Positions 16,630 through 25,679 of a DNA stretch of 43,544 bases are shown here, one piece after another (the stretch's first letter is position 1; each line of letters opens with the position of its first letter). The stretch lies in the NCBI GenBank assembly GCA_027730505.1, contig JAQCGT010000011.1:1-43544 (forward strand). The letters run 5' to 3'. The notes under the pieces were generated by a model. The model made no database searches. It saw nothing but the letters and a program-made list of their open reading frames with translations, and had not been told where the DNA came from. The position numbers and the translations under genes are program-made. Source of the stretch: Actinomycetota bacterium. GTDB taxonomy: Bacteria > Actinomycetota > Acidimicrobiia > Acidimicrobiales > Ilumatobacteraceae.

Positions 16630-17292
16630 ATGGGAATGCTCTCCGAGAAGGCGTATCTCTGGGTCGAAGGCAAGGAGAAGATCGAATGCATGTTCAACCC
16701 GAGCGAGTTGAGCTTCTCGGTGTCGGCATCCTGGGATGACTGTCAGGCAAAGCCCGGTCAGTCAGCGCCGCAACTCCAGTTCTCCGCCGGGCAGGCTGGC
16801 ACGATGACGCTCAATCTGTTCTTCGACACAACGAACTCAGGTAAGAGCGTCACGACGACGACGAACAAGATCATCAACTTGACGAAAGTGGACCCGGGTC
16901 TCTCCGGTTTCAGCAAGCTCAAGAACAACGGCAGACCGCCAGTGGTCACGTTCCATTGGGGCAGGTTCCGGTCATTCGAATCGGTAGTTACCTCCGTCGA
17001 AGTCAACTACGTGCATTTCTCGAAGTGGGGAGACCCGCTCCGTGCCCGCGTCGCCGTCACACTCAAGCAGTTTGCCGACGATTCGGAGTTCCCCGCCCAG
17101 AACCCGACATCGGGAACACCGGCGCCACAGCGGTCACATCTGGTACAGCCTGGCGAGACGCTCGATCGGATTGCTTGGAAGCACTACGGGGACGCCACGA
17201 AGTGGCGAGCGATCGCCGCTGCGAACCAGGTGCGCGACCCGTTTTCAGTCCGACCTGGCACGATGATCGACATCCCGACGGTGGATACCTGA
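16630..17292 (+). CDS. CIS tube-cap/baseplate protein with C-terminal LysM domain (Afp7-type)
   Basis: The 220-residue product joins an N-terminal CIS tube-like domain (about 5-155: KIECMFNPSELSFS, QLQFSAGQAGTMTLNLFFDT, PPVVTFHWGRF, YVHFSKWGDPLRARV) to a LysM domain (about 170-217: HLVQPGETLDRIAWKHYGD, WRAIAAANQV, then RPGTMIDIP). In Afp/PVC particles this protein connects the spike to the tube/baseplate; its LysM is a structural module. The ATG at 16630 is one base after the preceding stop; the upstream ATG 16567 lies inside the previous gene and is unlikely. Its stop overlaps the spike start (TGATG). Confidence 0.92.
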   Translation: MGMLSEKAYLWVEGKEKIECMFNPSELSFSVSASWDDCQAKPGQSAPQLQFSAGQAGTMTLNLFFDTTNSGKSVTTTTNKIINLTKVDPGLSGFSKLKNNGRPPVVTFHWGRFRSFESVVTSVEVNYVHFSKWGDPLRARVAVTLKQFADDSEFPAQNPTSGTPAPQRSHLVQPGETLDRIAWKHYGDATKWRAIAAANQVRDPFSVRPGTMIDIPTVDT

Positions 17293-19097
17293 TGGCCGCA
17301 CCGATTACGCAGGTCCCGGTTGTGAAGGTTGGAGGCTCCCCACTCGCCGCCACGGTGATGGATGATCTCACCGACATGCGAGTCGAATTGTCGGTGCACG
17401 CCTCGGGTTCGGCGACGCTCAGGTTCGCAGACGCCGACTTCGCTCACATGGACTCGGGAAAGTTCACGATCGGTGCCGAACTCAACATCTCGATCACCGA
17501 TGAGAAGAACGCAGTCGGAGAGGTGTTCTCGGGTGAGATCGTTGCAGTCGGGATCGACCAGGCTCCAGGCAGTCGACACCAGTTGCTAGTCGAGGCCTAC
17601 GACAAGACCCATCGCCTCAGCGGAACCACGACGATCAAGGCCTACCTGAAGCAGTCGCGCGACAAGGTGGTGAAGGAGATCGCCGGTCGGCACGGCCTCA
17701 GTCCGAAGGTTGACGCCGCCGGTGGGCCGGAGCCGTACTTACTCCAGACAGGTACCGACTATGCGTTCTTGTGGGAGCTCGCTCGCTCCGTCGGATATGA
17801 GTGGTTTGCTGACGGCAAGACTCTGCACTTCCGCAAGCGAGCCTCGGGCGCTGGAGCAACCGTCGCATGGGGCGACGACCTGTTCCGGTTCACCGCTCGC
17901 TACAGCGCTGTGGAGGTGGTCAAGAGCGTGACGGTGCAGGGGTGGGATTCAGCTCAACAGAAGGCGTTTAAAGGTGAAGCCAAGGACGTGGCAAGCCCCA
18001 AACCCCAACAACTCGGATCTGACGCCAAGTTCGTGAAGGATCAGCACGGCAAAGCCAAGGGCAAATTCGGCAAGCCACTGATCGTTGGATCGACCCACGT
18101 TCGCGACGCGAAGGAGGCGGAGGCGTTTGCCGGGTCCATCGGCAACGACCTCGTCGGCGCCGGACTGACGGTACGCGGCGAGGCTCAGGGCAATCCGAAG
18201 ATCAAGCCGGGAACCATGCTGACGGTCAAGAACGTCGGCACGAGCCTGGCCGGCAAGTATTACCTCACCGAGGTGCAGCACATATTCGGCGCAGGTCGCC
18301 CGATGGTGACCCGCTTCGCCGTCACTGGACATCGCGGTTCGACCATCGTCGATGCACTTCGATCGGGCCAGAGCGGTGAGACCTTTGGCAGCGAACCAGT
18401 CGTCGGGGTGGTGACCAACACCAAGGACCCTGAGAACCTTGGTCGAGTGAAGGTGGTGTTCCCAACCCTTGGCAAGACAGCCGAGAGCGAGTGGGCCCGC
18501 GTTGCCGCCCCCGGTGGCGGCCCCGAGCGAGGTCTCGACTTCCGTCCCGAGGTCGACGACGAAGTGCTCGTCGTGTTCGATAAGGGGGACCTCCGTTCAC
18601 CGTTCGTGGTGGGTGGGCTCTGGAACGCTAAGGCGAAAGTCCCCGACGCAAAAGCCCTTGAGGACGGCGTGACCGCAAAACGGGTCATCAAGAGCCGTAC
18701 CGGGCACACCGTCACCCTGTCCGACGGCAAAAAGGGGGCATCCGCCGGTGACAAGACTCGATTTGTCGAGATCGCGCTCGCCGACAAGAAGACTAAGGCA
18801 ATGATCGGTGAGGCCGGGATTGAGATCGAGGCGGCGAAGGGCAAGTCGTTCACGCTTAAGGCTGGTGATGCGTCGATCACCCTCGATGACAAGGGAATGG
18901 TGACGATCAAAGCGAAGGGCCTCACCATCGACTCCCCGGCGGGTGACGTGCAGATCAAGGGCAAGACGGTGCAGGTGAAGGGTGCAACGGGTGTGAAGAT
19001 CGACGGAGGAACTGCTTTCGAAGCCAAGGGCGCACAGGCCAAATTGACAGGAGCGGCGATGGCGTCGATCAAGGGCGGGATGGTGAAGATCAATTGA
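17292..19097 (+). CDS. VgrG-like spike protein (Afp8-type, gpD/gp5 fusion)
   Basis: The 601-residue protein is the trimeric spike that carries the PAAR-like tip. Residues about 1-360 form a phage late control gpD-like hub (DKTHRLSGTTTIKAYLKQ, LLQTGTDYAFLWELARSVGY). Residues about 370-455 are the gp5 OB-fold (GVVTNTKDPENLGRVKVVFP, WARVAAPGGG, VDDEVLVVFDKGD, FVVGGLWN). Residues about 495-601 form the beta-helix, with ITLDDKGMVTIKAKGLTID and repeated VQIKGKTVQVKG strands. No extra effector domain is fused at the C terminus. ATG 17292 overlaps the previous stop; the frame open upstream to 16956 is inside the LysM gene. Confidence 0.94.
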   Translation: MAAPITQVPVVKVGGSPLAATVMDDLTDMRVELSVHASGSATLRFADADFAHMDSGKFTIGAELNISITDEKNAVGEVFSGEIVAVGIDQAPGSRHQLLVEAYDKTHRLSGTTTIKAYLKQSRDKVVKEIAGRHGLSPKVDAAGGPEPYLLQTGTDYAFLWELARSVGYEWFADGKTLHFRKRASGAGATVAWGDDLFRFTARYSAVEVVKSVTVQGWDSAQQKAFKGEAKDVASPKPQQLGSDAKFVKDQHGKAKGKFGKPLIVGSTHVRDAKEAEAFAGSIGNDLVGAGLTVRGEAQGNPKIKPGTMLTVKNVGTSLAGKYYLTEVQHIFGAGRPMVTRFAVTGHRGSTIVDALRSGQSGETFGSEPVVGVVTNTKDPENLGRVKVVFPTLGKTAESEWARVAAPGGGPERGLDFRPEVDDEVLVVFDKGDLRSPFVVGGLWNAKAKVPDAKALEDGVTAKRVIKSRTGHTVTLSDGKKGASAGDKTRFVEIALADKKTKAMIGEAGIEIEAAKGKSFTLKAGDASITLDDKGMVTIKAKGLTIDSPAGDVQIKGKTVQVKGATGVKIDGGTAFEAKGAQAKLTGAAMASIKGGMVKIN

Positions 19098-19107
19098 GGA
19101 GAGAGCG

Positions 19108-19536
19108 ATGAGTGACAATTCGGTTCCCTCTTTCGTTGGTCGAGGTATTGCGTTCCCGATGCGGGTTGACTCGTCGGGTTCGATCGCCCTCGCCTCTGGG
19201 GTGGCCGACATCGAGAAGTCGATGCGGATCATCATCGGTACTGCCCCTGGTGAGCGTCCGATGCGCCCCGAATTTGGATGCCGCATCTGGGAGTTGCTCT
19301 TTGAGCCGATCAACATCAACACGCTGGGTCTGATGGAGACCGTGGTAGAGCAAGCCCTGCAGCGGTGGGAACCACGGGTCGAGATCACCGCTGTGACCGC
19401 TGACGCAGTGGATCCGTCGAACGGGGCCGTCGACATCTCGATTGCGTACGTCATCGCCTCGACCAACGAATCACGTAACCTTGTGTATCCCTTCTACACG
19501 ATTCCTGGCGAAGGGGATGACGAGGACGAGTCATGA
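19108..19536 (+). CDS. Baseplate wedge protein, gp25-like (Afp9-type)
   Basis: The 142-residue product matches the gp25/lysozyme-like baseplate family of contractile tails: GRGIAFPMRVD, a helix with IEKSMRIIIGTAPGERPMRP, then FGCRIWELLFEPIN. The signature ERPMRPEFG segment is complete. gp25 nucleates sheath assembly on the baseplate. The ATG has GAGGAGAG a few bases upstream, 10 bases after the spike gene. A short acidic tail (GEGDDEDES) ends the protein, and its stop overlaps the next start (ATGA). Confidence 0.95.
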   Translation: MSDNSVPSFVGRGIAFPMRVDSSGSIALASGVADIEKSMRIIIGTAPGERPMRPEFGCRIWELLFEPININTLGLMETVVEQALQRWEPRVEITAVTADAVDPSNGAVDISIAYVIASTNESRNLVYPFYTIPGEGDDEDES

Positions 19537-21464
19537 CGTTGCCCACCCCAAATCTCGACGATCGCAAATTCCAGGATCTCGTCGACGAGGCGAAGCGGAT
19601 GATCCCATCGCTCTGCCCGGAGTGGACCAACCACAACCTCTCCGACCCGGGCGTCGCTCTCATCGAAATCTTCGCCTGGATGTCAGAACAGGTGCTCTAC
19701 CGCCTCAATCAGGTGCCCGAGCGCATGTATGTCGACTTCTTGAACCTCGTCGGGGTCAAGCCATTTCCAGCGTCGGCGGCGACGGCTCGGATCACGTTCT
19801 GGTTGTCGGCCGTGCCCGAGGAAGCGGTTGTCGTTCCGGCAGGCACCGAGGTCACGACCGAGGACGACGGTGTGGTGTTCACCACCCTCACCGACCTCCG
19901 TATCGAGCAGTCGCCACTCACATCGGCGCTGACCGCCACACCCGAAGAGGTTTTCGGTGACGTGACGGCGGAGCTCTCGTATGACCGCGACACCGTCACG
20001 TGCTTCCCGTCAGTGCCGGTACGGCCTGGAGATGCTTTCCACCTCGGATTCGAGAAGTCGCTCGCTGGTCAGCTGATCGAGATGACGGTCACCACCGCCG
20101 AGCGAGGGATCGGCGTCGATCCGGCTGATCCTCCGCTCGTGTGGGAGGCGTGGACTGGCGAAGCGTGGGCCCCGTGCTCGATCGTGGCCGACACCACCGG
20201 AGGCCTCAACCGTGACGGCGTTGTTCGCATGGTGCTGCCGAGTGCCCACGAACCGCTCACGCAGTCCGGACAGCGCCGTCACTGGATGCGGGTGCGACTT
20301 CTCGAACCCCGCCCCGATCAGGCCGGCTATCGCTCGTCACCCACACTGGCCGATCTCTCGGTGGTGTCTCTCGGTGGATCGGTGACGGCCGAGCATGCCA
20401 ACACCGTCGAGCAGGAATTCGTCGGACGATCGATCGGTGAGCCGGGCCAGAGGTTCCCTCTCGCGAATCGTCCTGTCCTGCTGCGCCGTCCTGGTGAACA
20501 CGTGGTGGTTTCACATGAGGGTCGCCACATCATTTACAGCGAGGTTTCCGACTTCTCGCACTCGGGGCCCGACGACCATCACGTGGTGTGGGACGCCGCT
20601 GCTGGCGTGCTCGAGTTTGGACCATCCATCCGCTACCCCGACGGCAGCACGGTGCAGCACGGCACTATTCCTCCCTTCGGTGCTGAGATCATGGTTCCTC
20701 GTTATCGCTGGGGCGGTGGTGCCGCCGGCAACGTCGGAGCCGGGACGTTGACGAGCATGCGTAACTCAGTTCCGTATGTGGACCGGGTGGCGAATCTCGA
20801 GGCTGCCCGCGGCGGTGTCGATGCTGAATCGGTCGATGAGGTGCGCAGGCGCGGCCCGGCAAGTCTGCGTTCGGGTCAGCGCGCTGTCACCGTCCACGAC
20901 TTCGAGCAGTTGACCCTCGAATCGAGCCCTCAAGTCGCCCGTGCTCTGTGCCTTCCTCCTGAGGAGACCTGGGGTCCGGTGCGGGTGTTGGTGGTGCCGC
21001 GTGTTGATCTTGCACCCGACACGGTGGTGATCGACGACTTCGCTCTCTCGGAAGGTCTCTTCGACACCATCCGTAATCATCTTGAGGCGCGACGCACCCT
21101 CGGTTCGGTCGTGCGAGTGACGACGCCGTTCTACCAGGGCGTATCGGTGGTCACTCGTGTGCGTGCCGCCACCGGGCGCTCAACATCCCTCGTTCGCCAA
21201 CGGGTACTCGACGCGTTGAACAGGTACCTCTCGCCCGTTGTTGGTGGTCCAACCGGTCGTGGCTGGCCCTTCGACGTCGGACTGTCCTCGACAGCGCTGG
21301 CTGCGATGATTGGCGAGATCGACGGTGTTGGCGGCATAGACGAGATCGCTCTTTTCGAAGTCGACCTGCGCAATGACCGTCGACTCGGCGACTCAAGCGA
21401 GTTCGTTGCCCTCGACGAGGGTTCGCTGTTCCTCGGGCGTCGACACCAGGTGGTCGTGAGGTGA
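19533..21464 (+). CDS. Baseplate J-like protein (Afp11-type)
   Basis: The 643-residue protein belongs to the gpJ/T4 gp6-like baseplate wedge family. The N-terminal block contains LVDEAKRMIPSLCPEWTNHN, SDPGVALIEIFAWMSEQVLY and RLNQVPERMYVDFLNLVGV, followed by VVVPAGTEVTTEDDGVVFTT. The later part has RYRWGGGAAGNVGAGTLT, GGVDAESVDEVRRRGP and VTVHDFEQLTLESSP, all typical. It forms the wedge ring around the spike that turns docking into sheath contraction. It overlaps gp25 (ATGA) and the next gene (GTGA), so stoichiometric expression is likely. Confidence 0.95.
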   Translation: MTLPTPNLDDRKFQDLVDEAKRMIPSLCPEWTNHNLSDPGVALIEIFAWMSEQVLYRLNQVPERMYVDFLNLVGVKPFPASAATARITFWLSAVPEEAVVVPAGTEVTTEDDGVVFTTLTDLRIEQSPLTSALTATPEEVFGDVTAELSYDRDTVTCFPSVPVRPGDAFHLGFEKSLAGQLIEMTVTTAERGIGVDPADPPLVWEAWTGEAWAPCSIVADTTGGLNRDGVVRMVLPSAHEPLTQSGQRRHWMRVRLLEPRPDQAGYRSSPTLADLSVVSLGGSVTAEHANTVEQEFVGRSIGEPGQRFPLANRPVLLRRPGEHVVVSHEGRHIIYSEVSDFSHSGPDDHHVVWDAAAGVLEFGPSIRYPDGSTVQHGTIPPFGAEIMVPRYRWGGGAAGNVGAGTLTSMRNSVPYVDRVANLEAARGGVDAESVDEVRRRGPASLRSGQRAVTVHDFEQLTLESSPQVARALCLPPEETWGPVRVLVVPRVDLAPDTVVIDDFALSEGLFDTIRNHLEARRTLGSVVRVTTPFYQGVSVVTRVRAATGRSTSLVRQRVLDALNRYLSPVVGGPTGRGWPFDVGLSSTALAAMIGEIDGVGGIDEIALFEVDLRNDRRLGDSSEFVALDEGSLFLGRRHQVVVR

Positions 21465-21997
21465 GCGCGCTCGTCCCCGTCGAGAGCACCTATCCCAAGG
21501 GCTGGCTCACTGGTCAACTCCCGATGGGGGTGCGCGAGGACGACTTCATGGTGCGTTTCGCCACCATCTTCGAGCGTGTCGCCGAGACGATTCGGGCAGG
21601 TGCTGACAATGTTGAATACGTCGGTGATGCGGCGGTAACCCCGCTTCCGGTGCTCGCCTATCTCGGACGTTGGATGGGTGTCGATTTGGTCGATGGTCGG
21701 CTAGGTCCCGAGCACCAGCGTGAGATCGCCTACACACTTGGTAGGACGTTGACCCGTCGCGGCACGGCCGGAGCGTTGCGCGAACTGCTTGAGGCGCTGA
21801 CGGGAGGCTACGTGTCGGTGATCGACTCCGGAGCCGTGATTGCCGATGGGCCGGTCCCGACCTACCGCCCTGTTGAGGTACACGTTCAGCAGTCCGGTCA
21901 CCTGCGACGGCACGAGATCGAGTCGATCGTTCGCGACGAGGTGCCCGCACACATCCCGGTCGTGGTGCATGTCTTGAGCGAAGGTGGGACGTCATGA
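21461..21997 (+). CDS. Phage tail protein I-like baseplate protein
   Basis: The 178-residue product resembles the P2 gpI-like phage-tail-domain proteins that follow baseplate J in contractile clusters: YPKGWLTGQLPMGVREDDFM, FATIFERVAETIRAGADNVE, TPLPVLAYLGRWMGVD and RRGTAGALRELLEALTGGYV. It would complete the baseplate wedge and connect to fibres or docking factors; in Afp systems the next genes are Afp12 and the fibre Afp13. It starts with GTG overlapping the previous stop and itself overlaps the zinc-ribbon gene by four bases (ATGA). Confidence 0.85.
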   Translation: MSALVPVESTYPKGWLTGQLPMGVREDDFMVRFATIFERVAETIRAGADNVEYVGDAAVTPLPVLAYLGRWMGVDLVDGRLGPEHQREIAYTLGRTLTRRGTAGALRELLEALTGGYVSVIDSGAVIADGPVPTYRPVEVHVQQSGHLRRHEIESIVRDEVPAHIPVVVHVLSEGGTS

Positions 21998-22695
21998 CCG
22001 GTTCGCTCGACGAGCGTCACGATGACGACGACCTCGTGATCGTCCCATTGAACGACGACGACGCATTGGACCTGTTCGACGAGGAGACCGAGGACCCATT
22101 TGCGACCGCCGAGGTTCCTGCGGTGTTGGGCGCTGAGATCACAATCGCTGAGGACGACACCGCTGTTATCGACTCAGATCCGACGATGCCCGAGCGGATC
22201 GGTTCGGGAGCACTCATCTCGGCGGGCGGCGAGTCGGCGGTGCACGTCGGCGCTGACGGGCCCGGTCACGAGGTCGTGGTCGAGTGCCCCGGCTGCGGCA
22301 CCATCTGCGAGGGCGTCGATCCTCGCCCGACGGCGGCATGGTTCTGCCCGACCTGCGACTACCCACTCTTCCTCGCAGCACCGGCTCCGCCAGCGGTCGC
22401 TGCGAACTCCGGACTTGCACGTCGACGCCTACCTGGCACCGACGGTCGAGAAGTCGTAGCGTCCGAACCGTGCTGGGCCTGCGGTGAGCGCAATCCGATC
22501 GGAACGCTGTCGTGTGTGCGTTGCAACTCGCAACTCGTTCGGCCCGCTCCGCCGGCTCTGCTCGAACCGGAGAGTCAACCTGCTGAGACGCAGGCGGTGC
22601 CCCTTGTGTTCGTGGCGCGCCGCTGGGCACTCGTCCTTGGTGGGGCATTCGGTGGTGCTGTCCTAACCGTGATAATCACGTTGCTGGTGACTTGA
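21994..22695 (+). CDS. Tail-anchored double zinc-ribbon membrane protein in the eCIS operon
   Basis: The 233-residue protein starts with an acidic, probably disordered 90-residue region. Two zinc-ribbon-like knuckle pairs follow: CPGC (98/101) with CPTC (118/121), and CWAC (160/163) with CVRC (174/177). After a Pro-rich spacer there is one C-terminal membrane helix at about 210-232 preceded by RR, ending one residue later. There is no signal peptide, so this is a tail-anchored protein with its bulk in the cytoplasm. It is embedded between the baseplate and terminator genes and coupled by ATGA. It has the right form to tether a cytoplasmic particle to the membrane, as membrane-anchoring factors do in thylakoid and Streptomyces systems; that role is inference. 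I recognise no named family. Confidence 0.75.
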   Translation: MTGSLDERHDDDDLVIVPLNDDDALDLFDEETEDPFATAEVPAVLGAEITIAEDDTAVIDSDPTMPERIGSGALISAGGESAVHVGADGPGHEVVVECPGCGTICEGVDPRPTAAWFCPTCDYPLFLAAPAPPAVAANSGLARRRLPGTDGREVVASEPCWACGERNPIGTLSCVRCNSQLVRPAPPALLEPESQPAETQAVPLVFVARRWALVLGGAFGGAVLTVIITLLVT

Positions 22696-22708
22696 GGGAC
22701 CGGGCGCC

Positions 22709-23512
22709 GTGATCGATGCTCTCGACCGCTCTCTCGAGTCGTTCCTGCGCCGTGTTGTGCCGCTCGAAACGTCGCAGGTCGATGTGGTCTTTGGCGCACC
22801 CGACAAGGACTGGAGCGCGCAGCGAGCGAGACCGGCCGTGGGTATGTTCCTCCATTCGATCGCTCCGGCGCCGTCTCGGGCGGCCGCCGGTGTACGAACC
22901 ATACGAACAGGCACTGAGATCGAGCGGGCCCGCGATTTGCCCATCATGGCGTTGCGGTACCTCATCACCGTGTGGGTTGCTGATGCTTCCGATGAGCATC
23001 GACTCCTCGGCCAAGTGCTTCGGAGCCTCGCCTTGCACAACTCACTTCCTGAGCGAGATCGAGAACCCGAATTGCGCGATCTCGGCGGCAACATCACGCT
23101 CTCCCTGATCGGTGAGGCGGAGCGCACCGTGTTTGAGATGTGGACGGCTCTCGGTGTGTCCCCGAGAGCAGCGATCGATCTCACCGTGTACATGCCGGCC
23201 GGCGCTCCTTCGGTGAGCGAGACTGCCGAACCTCCGAAGCGTCTCGAGCTCGGTACATCCGACCAGAACGAACCCGGTCGCCGCTCATCGCGCGGCTGGT
23301 TGGCGGGTCGGATCGATCCGGCGAATGCAGGGCGTCGCATCGTCGGTCGTCGCGGCAGTGCAACCGTCGAAGAGTCGGGTTACTTCGCGGTGGAAGGTGA
23401 CTCGATCGACGAGCTGCGACTCGCGTCAGACGATAATCCCGACGGCGATCCGGTCGTGCCGTACACGCCGAATCCTGAGGACTCCGATGGCCATCGACCC
23501 GGCGACGGATGA
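22709..23512 (+). CDS. DUF4255 / Pvc16-type tail terminator
   Basis: The 267-residue protein has the DUF4255 N-terminal domain (about 1-165): IDALDRSLESFLRRVVPLE, VFGAPDKDWSAQRARPAVGM with FLHSI, PIMALRYLITVWVADASDEH and LLGQVLRSLALHNSLPE. Afp16/Pvc16 proteins of this family cap the distal end of the tube and sheath and fix particle length. The C-terminal 100 residues are less regular and Arg/Gly/Asp rich. The start is GTG with a GAGGG upstream. The next gene begins 26 bases before its stop in another frame. Confidence 0.88.
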   Translation: MIDALDRSLESFLRRVVPLETSQVDVVFGAPDKDWSAQRARPAVGMFLHSIAPAPSRAAAGVRTIRTGTEIERARDLPIMALRYLITVWVADASDEHRLLGQVLRSLALHNSLPERDREPELRDLGGNITLSLIGEAERTVFEMWTALGVSPRAAIDLTVYMPAGAPSVSETAEPPKRLELGTSDQNEPGRRSSRGWLAGRIDPANAGRRIVGRRGSATVEESGYFAVEGDSIDELRLASDDNPDGDPVVPYTPNPEDSDGHRPGDG

Positions 23513-25679
23513 ACGGGGTCTTCGCGCCGATCTGCTGACCGATTCGGTCGTGGCGGCACCGGGCGCGCTGGTGGCGGTCGAACTGCAGGTGTTGAATTCC
23601 ACGCCGGTCATCGAGCAGGTGCAGGTCAATGTGCTCGGCATCGACGTGGTCGAGGCCTATTCCGATCCGACGACGTTGACGCTCTTCCCAGACGAGAGCG
23701 CACGGTTGATGCTTCATCTGCGCTTCCGCAATCAACTGGGTTCGGGTGAACACACGGCGCTCATCCAGGTGGTCGGTTCCTCGACCGGGGCGGTGTCGGA
23801 GAATGAACTTGCGGTTCACGTGCCGCCGGTGCCCGGCGTTGCCGTGTCGCTTGATCCCCCCCTGTTGCGCGGTGGTGGCAAGGGCGCGTTCACGATGACG
23901 GTTGCCAACACTGGCAACACGATCCTGACTCTCTTGATCCGCGCGACAGACGCTGATCAGCAACTGAAACTGGCCGTCGACACACCGACGGTCCGGCTCG
24001 GACCCGGGGAGACCGGAACGGCCAAGATCTCGGCTAGGCATCGTCGGCCCCTCAAAGGGGATCCGGTCGAGCATGTACTCACCGTCACCGCCGAACAGGG
24101 TGACGTCACGGCGGTTGGCACGTCGCGCCTCGTTCAAAAGCCGATCATCACGCCGGGCATTGTCACGATTTTCACTCTGATGCTGATCCTCGGGCTATGG
24201 GCCGTCGCGATGTTCTTCGGGGTTCGTTCTGCGCTCGCCGGCCCACCGCCGACGAAGACCGTGCCCGAGTCCTGGGCCGAGGGAATCGGCATTGATCAGT
24301 TTGACGCAATCGCCGTGGGTGGTTCGGTGACGGGGAAGGTCTCGGCGGCCTCGACGGCGTTTCCACTACCGAGGATCACCGTGGAGGCGTTCGATCCCGA
24401 TGGCTTGTTGGTTACTGCGGCGGCTACCGACGAAGAGGGGACATACACCTTGGGTGGGTTGCTCCCGCTCGATTACTCACTCCGTTTCCGGGGCACCGGA
24501 ATCGACGAGCTCTGGTACCCAGACGCTCCCTCGCAGAGTGGAGCGGAGAGTGTGTTCGTGGCACCGGATGACGTCACGCCCGATATCGACGTGGTCGTGT
24601 CGGGTGCGCCGGCGACCGTCTCGGGTCGAGTCATTGCCGGTGATGACGAACCAATCGACGTCACGGTGACGGCCACGGCAGTCGACTTACTCGATCCGGT
24701 CGACCCGGTGACGGTGACGGCGGCAGCTGATGGGTCGTGGTCGATCCCAGGATTGGTCTCTCCGGCCACGTATCGGATCGCCGCTTCGGCGGCAGGCTAC
24801 GACACCGTCGAGAGCACTCAAGTTGTCGGCCCGGGGGAGAGCCTGGTGGTCAATACCGTGCGGCTCCCAGCAGCGGCCGGGACGATCGGAGGTGTGGTCG
24901 TCGATGCGGATGGGAACGCGCTCGGAGCGGTGGAGGTGATGGTGCAGCGCGGTGACTTGGTGTCGGGCACGGTCACCCCGACCGCTGGTGTGATCGGCTC
25001 GTTCAGGGTGGTCGATCTGCCCACGCCGGCGACGTATCTCGTCACCTTCGCAGCTGACGGATATTCGAGCGAGACGGTGGCCGTGCGGCTCGGACCGGGC
25101 TCATCGGTTGGTGACCTCAATGTGACCATGACCCCGGCGTTCGGCACGGTCGTCGGCACCGTCACGATGTCATCCGGCAACCTTCTCGGTGGTGCTGCGG
25201 TCACCGTCGCCGGTAATGGGATCGAAGTGGTCACCTCGACGTTCACGTCCGGTGAGATCGGTGGTTATCGCGTCGGCGAGTTGCCGATGCCGGGCACCTA
25301 CACGGTGACGGTCGAGTTCGACGGCTACGGACGCGAGACGCTGCAAGTCACCGTCAACCGTGGCGCCCCGGTGGCGACTGGCAATGTGAGCCTGACTCCG
25401 AACCTCGGTCGGGTCTCGGGCCGAGTGACCGACTCCGACACGGGTGACTCCATCGGCGCAGCTGTGGTCACGATCTCTGATGGTTCGCTTTCGCGAGAGA
25501 CCACCACGGCATCGGCCCCGCTCGATGCGCGCGGCCGGTTCAGCATGGAGTCTCTCGAACCGGGCTGGTACACGGTCACGGTGAGCGTTCCGGGATATGA
25601 CGACCGGACGGTGCTGACCGAGGTGACGGCTGGCCGTCTGGTCAACCTGCCGATCGCGCTTACGGCGGTGCCGTCATGA
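23487..25679 (+). CDS. Bitopic membrane protein: two Ig-like domains, TM, CarboxypepD_reg repeats (paralogue 3)
   Basis: The 730-residue protein repeats the family plan. Ig-like domain 1 covers about 12-112 (VELQVLNSTPVIEQVQV, LFPDESARLMLHLRF) and domain 2 about 115-215 (VAVSLDPPLL, VANTGNTILTLL). The motif RLVQKPIITPG then leads into one helix at about 222-244. The outer part has about five CarboxypepD_reg-like modules (VTGKVSAAST, VSGRVIAGDD, IGGVVVDADG, VVGTVTMSSG, VSGRVTDSDT). ATG 23487 has GAGGA 6 bases upstream and lies inside the end of the terminator gene; the frame open to 23325 is not used. Direct coupling to the terminator gene places this paralogue within the injection-system transcript. 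No signal peptide is seen. Confidence 0.82.
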   Translation: MAIDPATDERGLRADLLTDSVVAAPGALVAVELQVLNSTPVIEQVQVNVLGIDVVEAYSDPTTLTLFPDESARLMLHLRFRNQLGSGEHTALIQVVGSSTGAVSENELAVHVPPVPGVAVSLDPPLLRGGGKGAFTMTVANTGNTILTLLIRATDADQQLKLAVDTPTVRLGPGETGTAKISARHRRPLKGDPVEHVLTVTAEQGDVTAVGTSRLVQKPIITPGIVTIFTLMLILGLWAVAMFFGVRSALAGPPPTKTVPESWAEGIGIDQFDAIAVGGSVTGKVSAASTAFPLPRITVEAFDPDGLLVTAAATDEEGTYTLGGLLPLDYSLRFRGTGIDELWYPDAPSQSGAESVFVAPDDVTPDIDVVVSGAPATVSGRVIAGDDEPIDVTVTATAVDLLDPVDPVTVTAAADGSWSIPGLVSPATYRIAASAAGYDTVESTQVVGPGESLVVNTVRLPAAAGTIGGVVVDADGNALGAVEVMVQRGDLVSGTVTPTAGVIGSFRVVDLPTPATYLVTFAADGYSSETVAVRLGPGSSVGDLNVTMTPAFGTVVGTVTMSSGNLLGGAAVTVAGNGIEVVTSTFTSGEIGGYRVGELPMPGTYTVTVEFDGYGRETLQVTVNRGAPVATGNVSLTPNLGRVSGRVTDSDTGDSIGAAVVTISDGSLSRETTTASAPLDARGRFSMESLEPGWYTVTVSVPGYDDRTVLTEVTAGRLVNLPIALTAVPS

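Noticed and set aside
17170-17290. LysM domain as evidence for a peptidoglycan hydrolase
   Set aside because: The domain is fused to a CIS tube-like domain next to the spike gene, the standard Afp7-type arrangement; no catalytic domain is present.
23181-24137. 318-codon minus-strand frame across the terminator and paralogue 3
   Set aside because: It is a shadow of two supported plus-strand genes.
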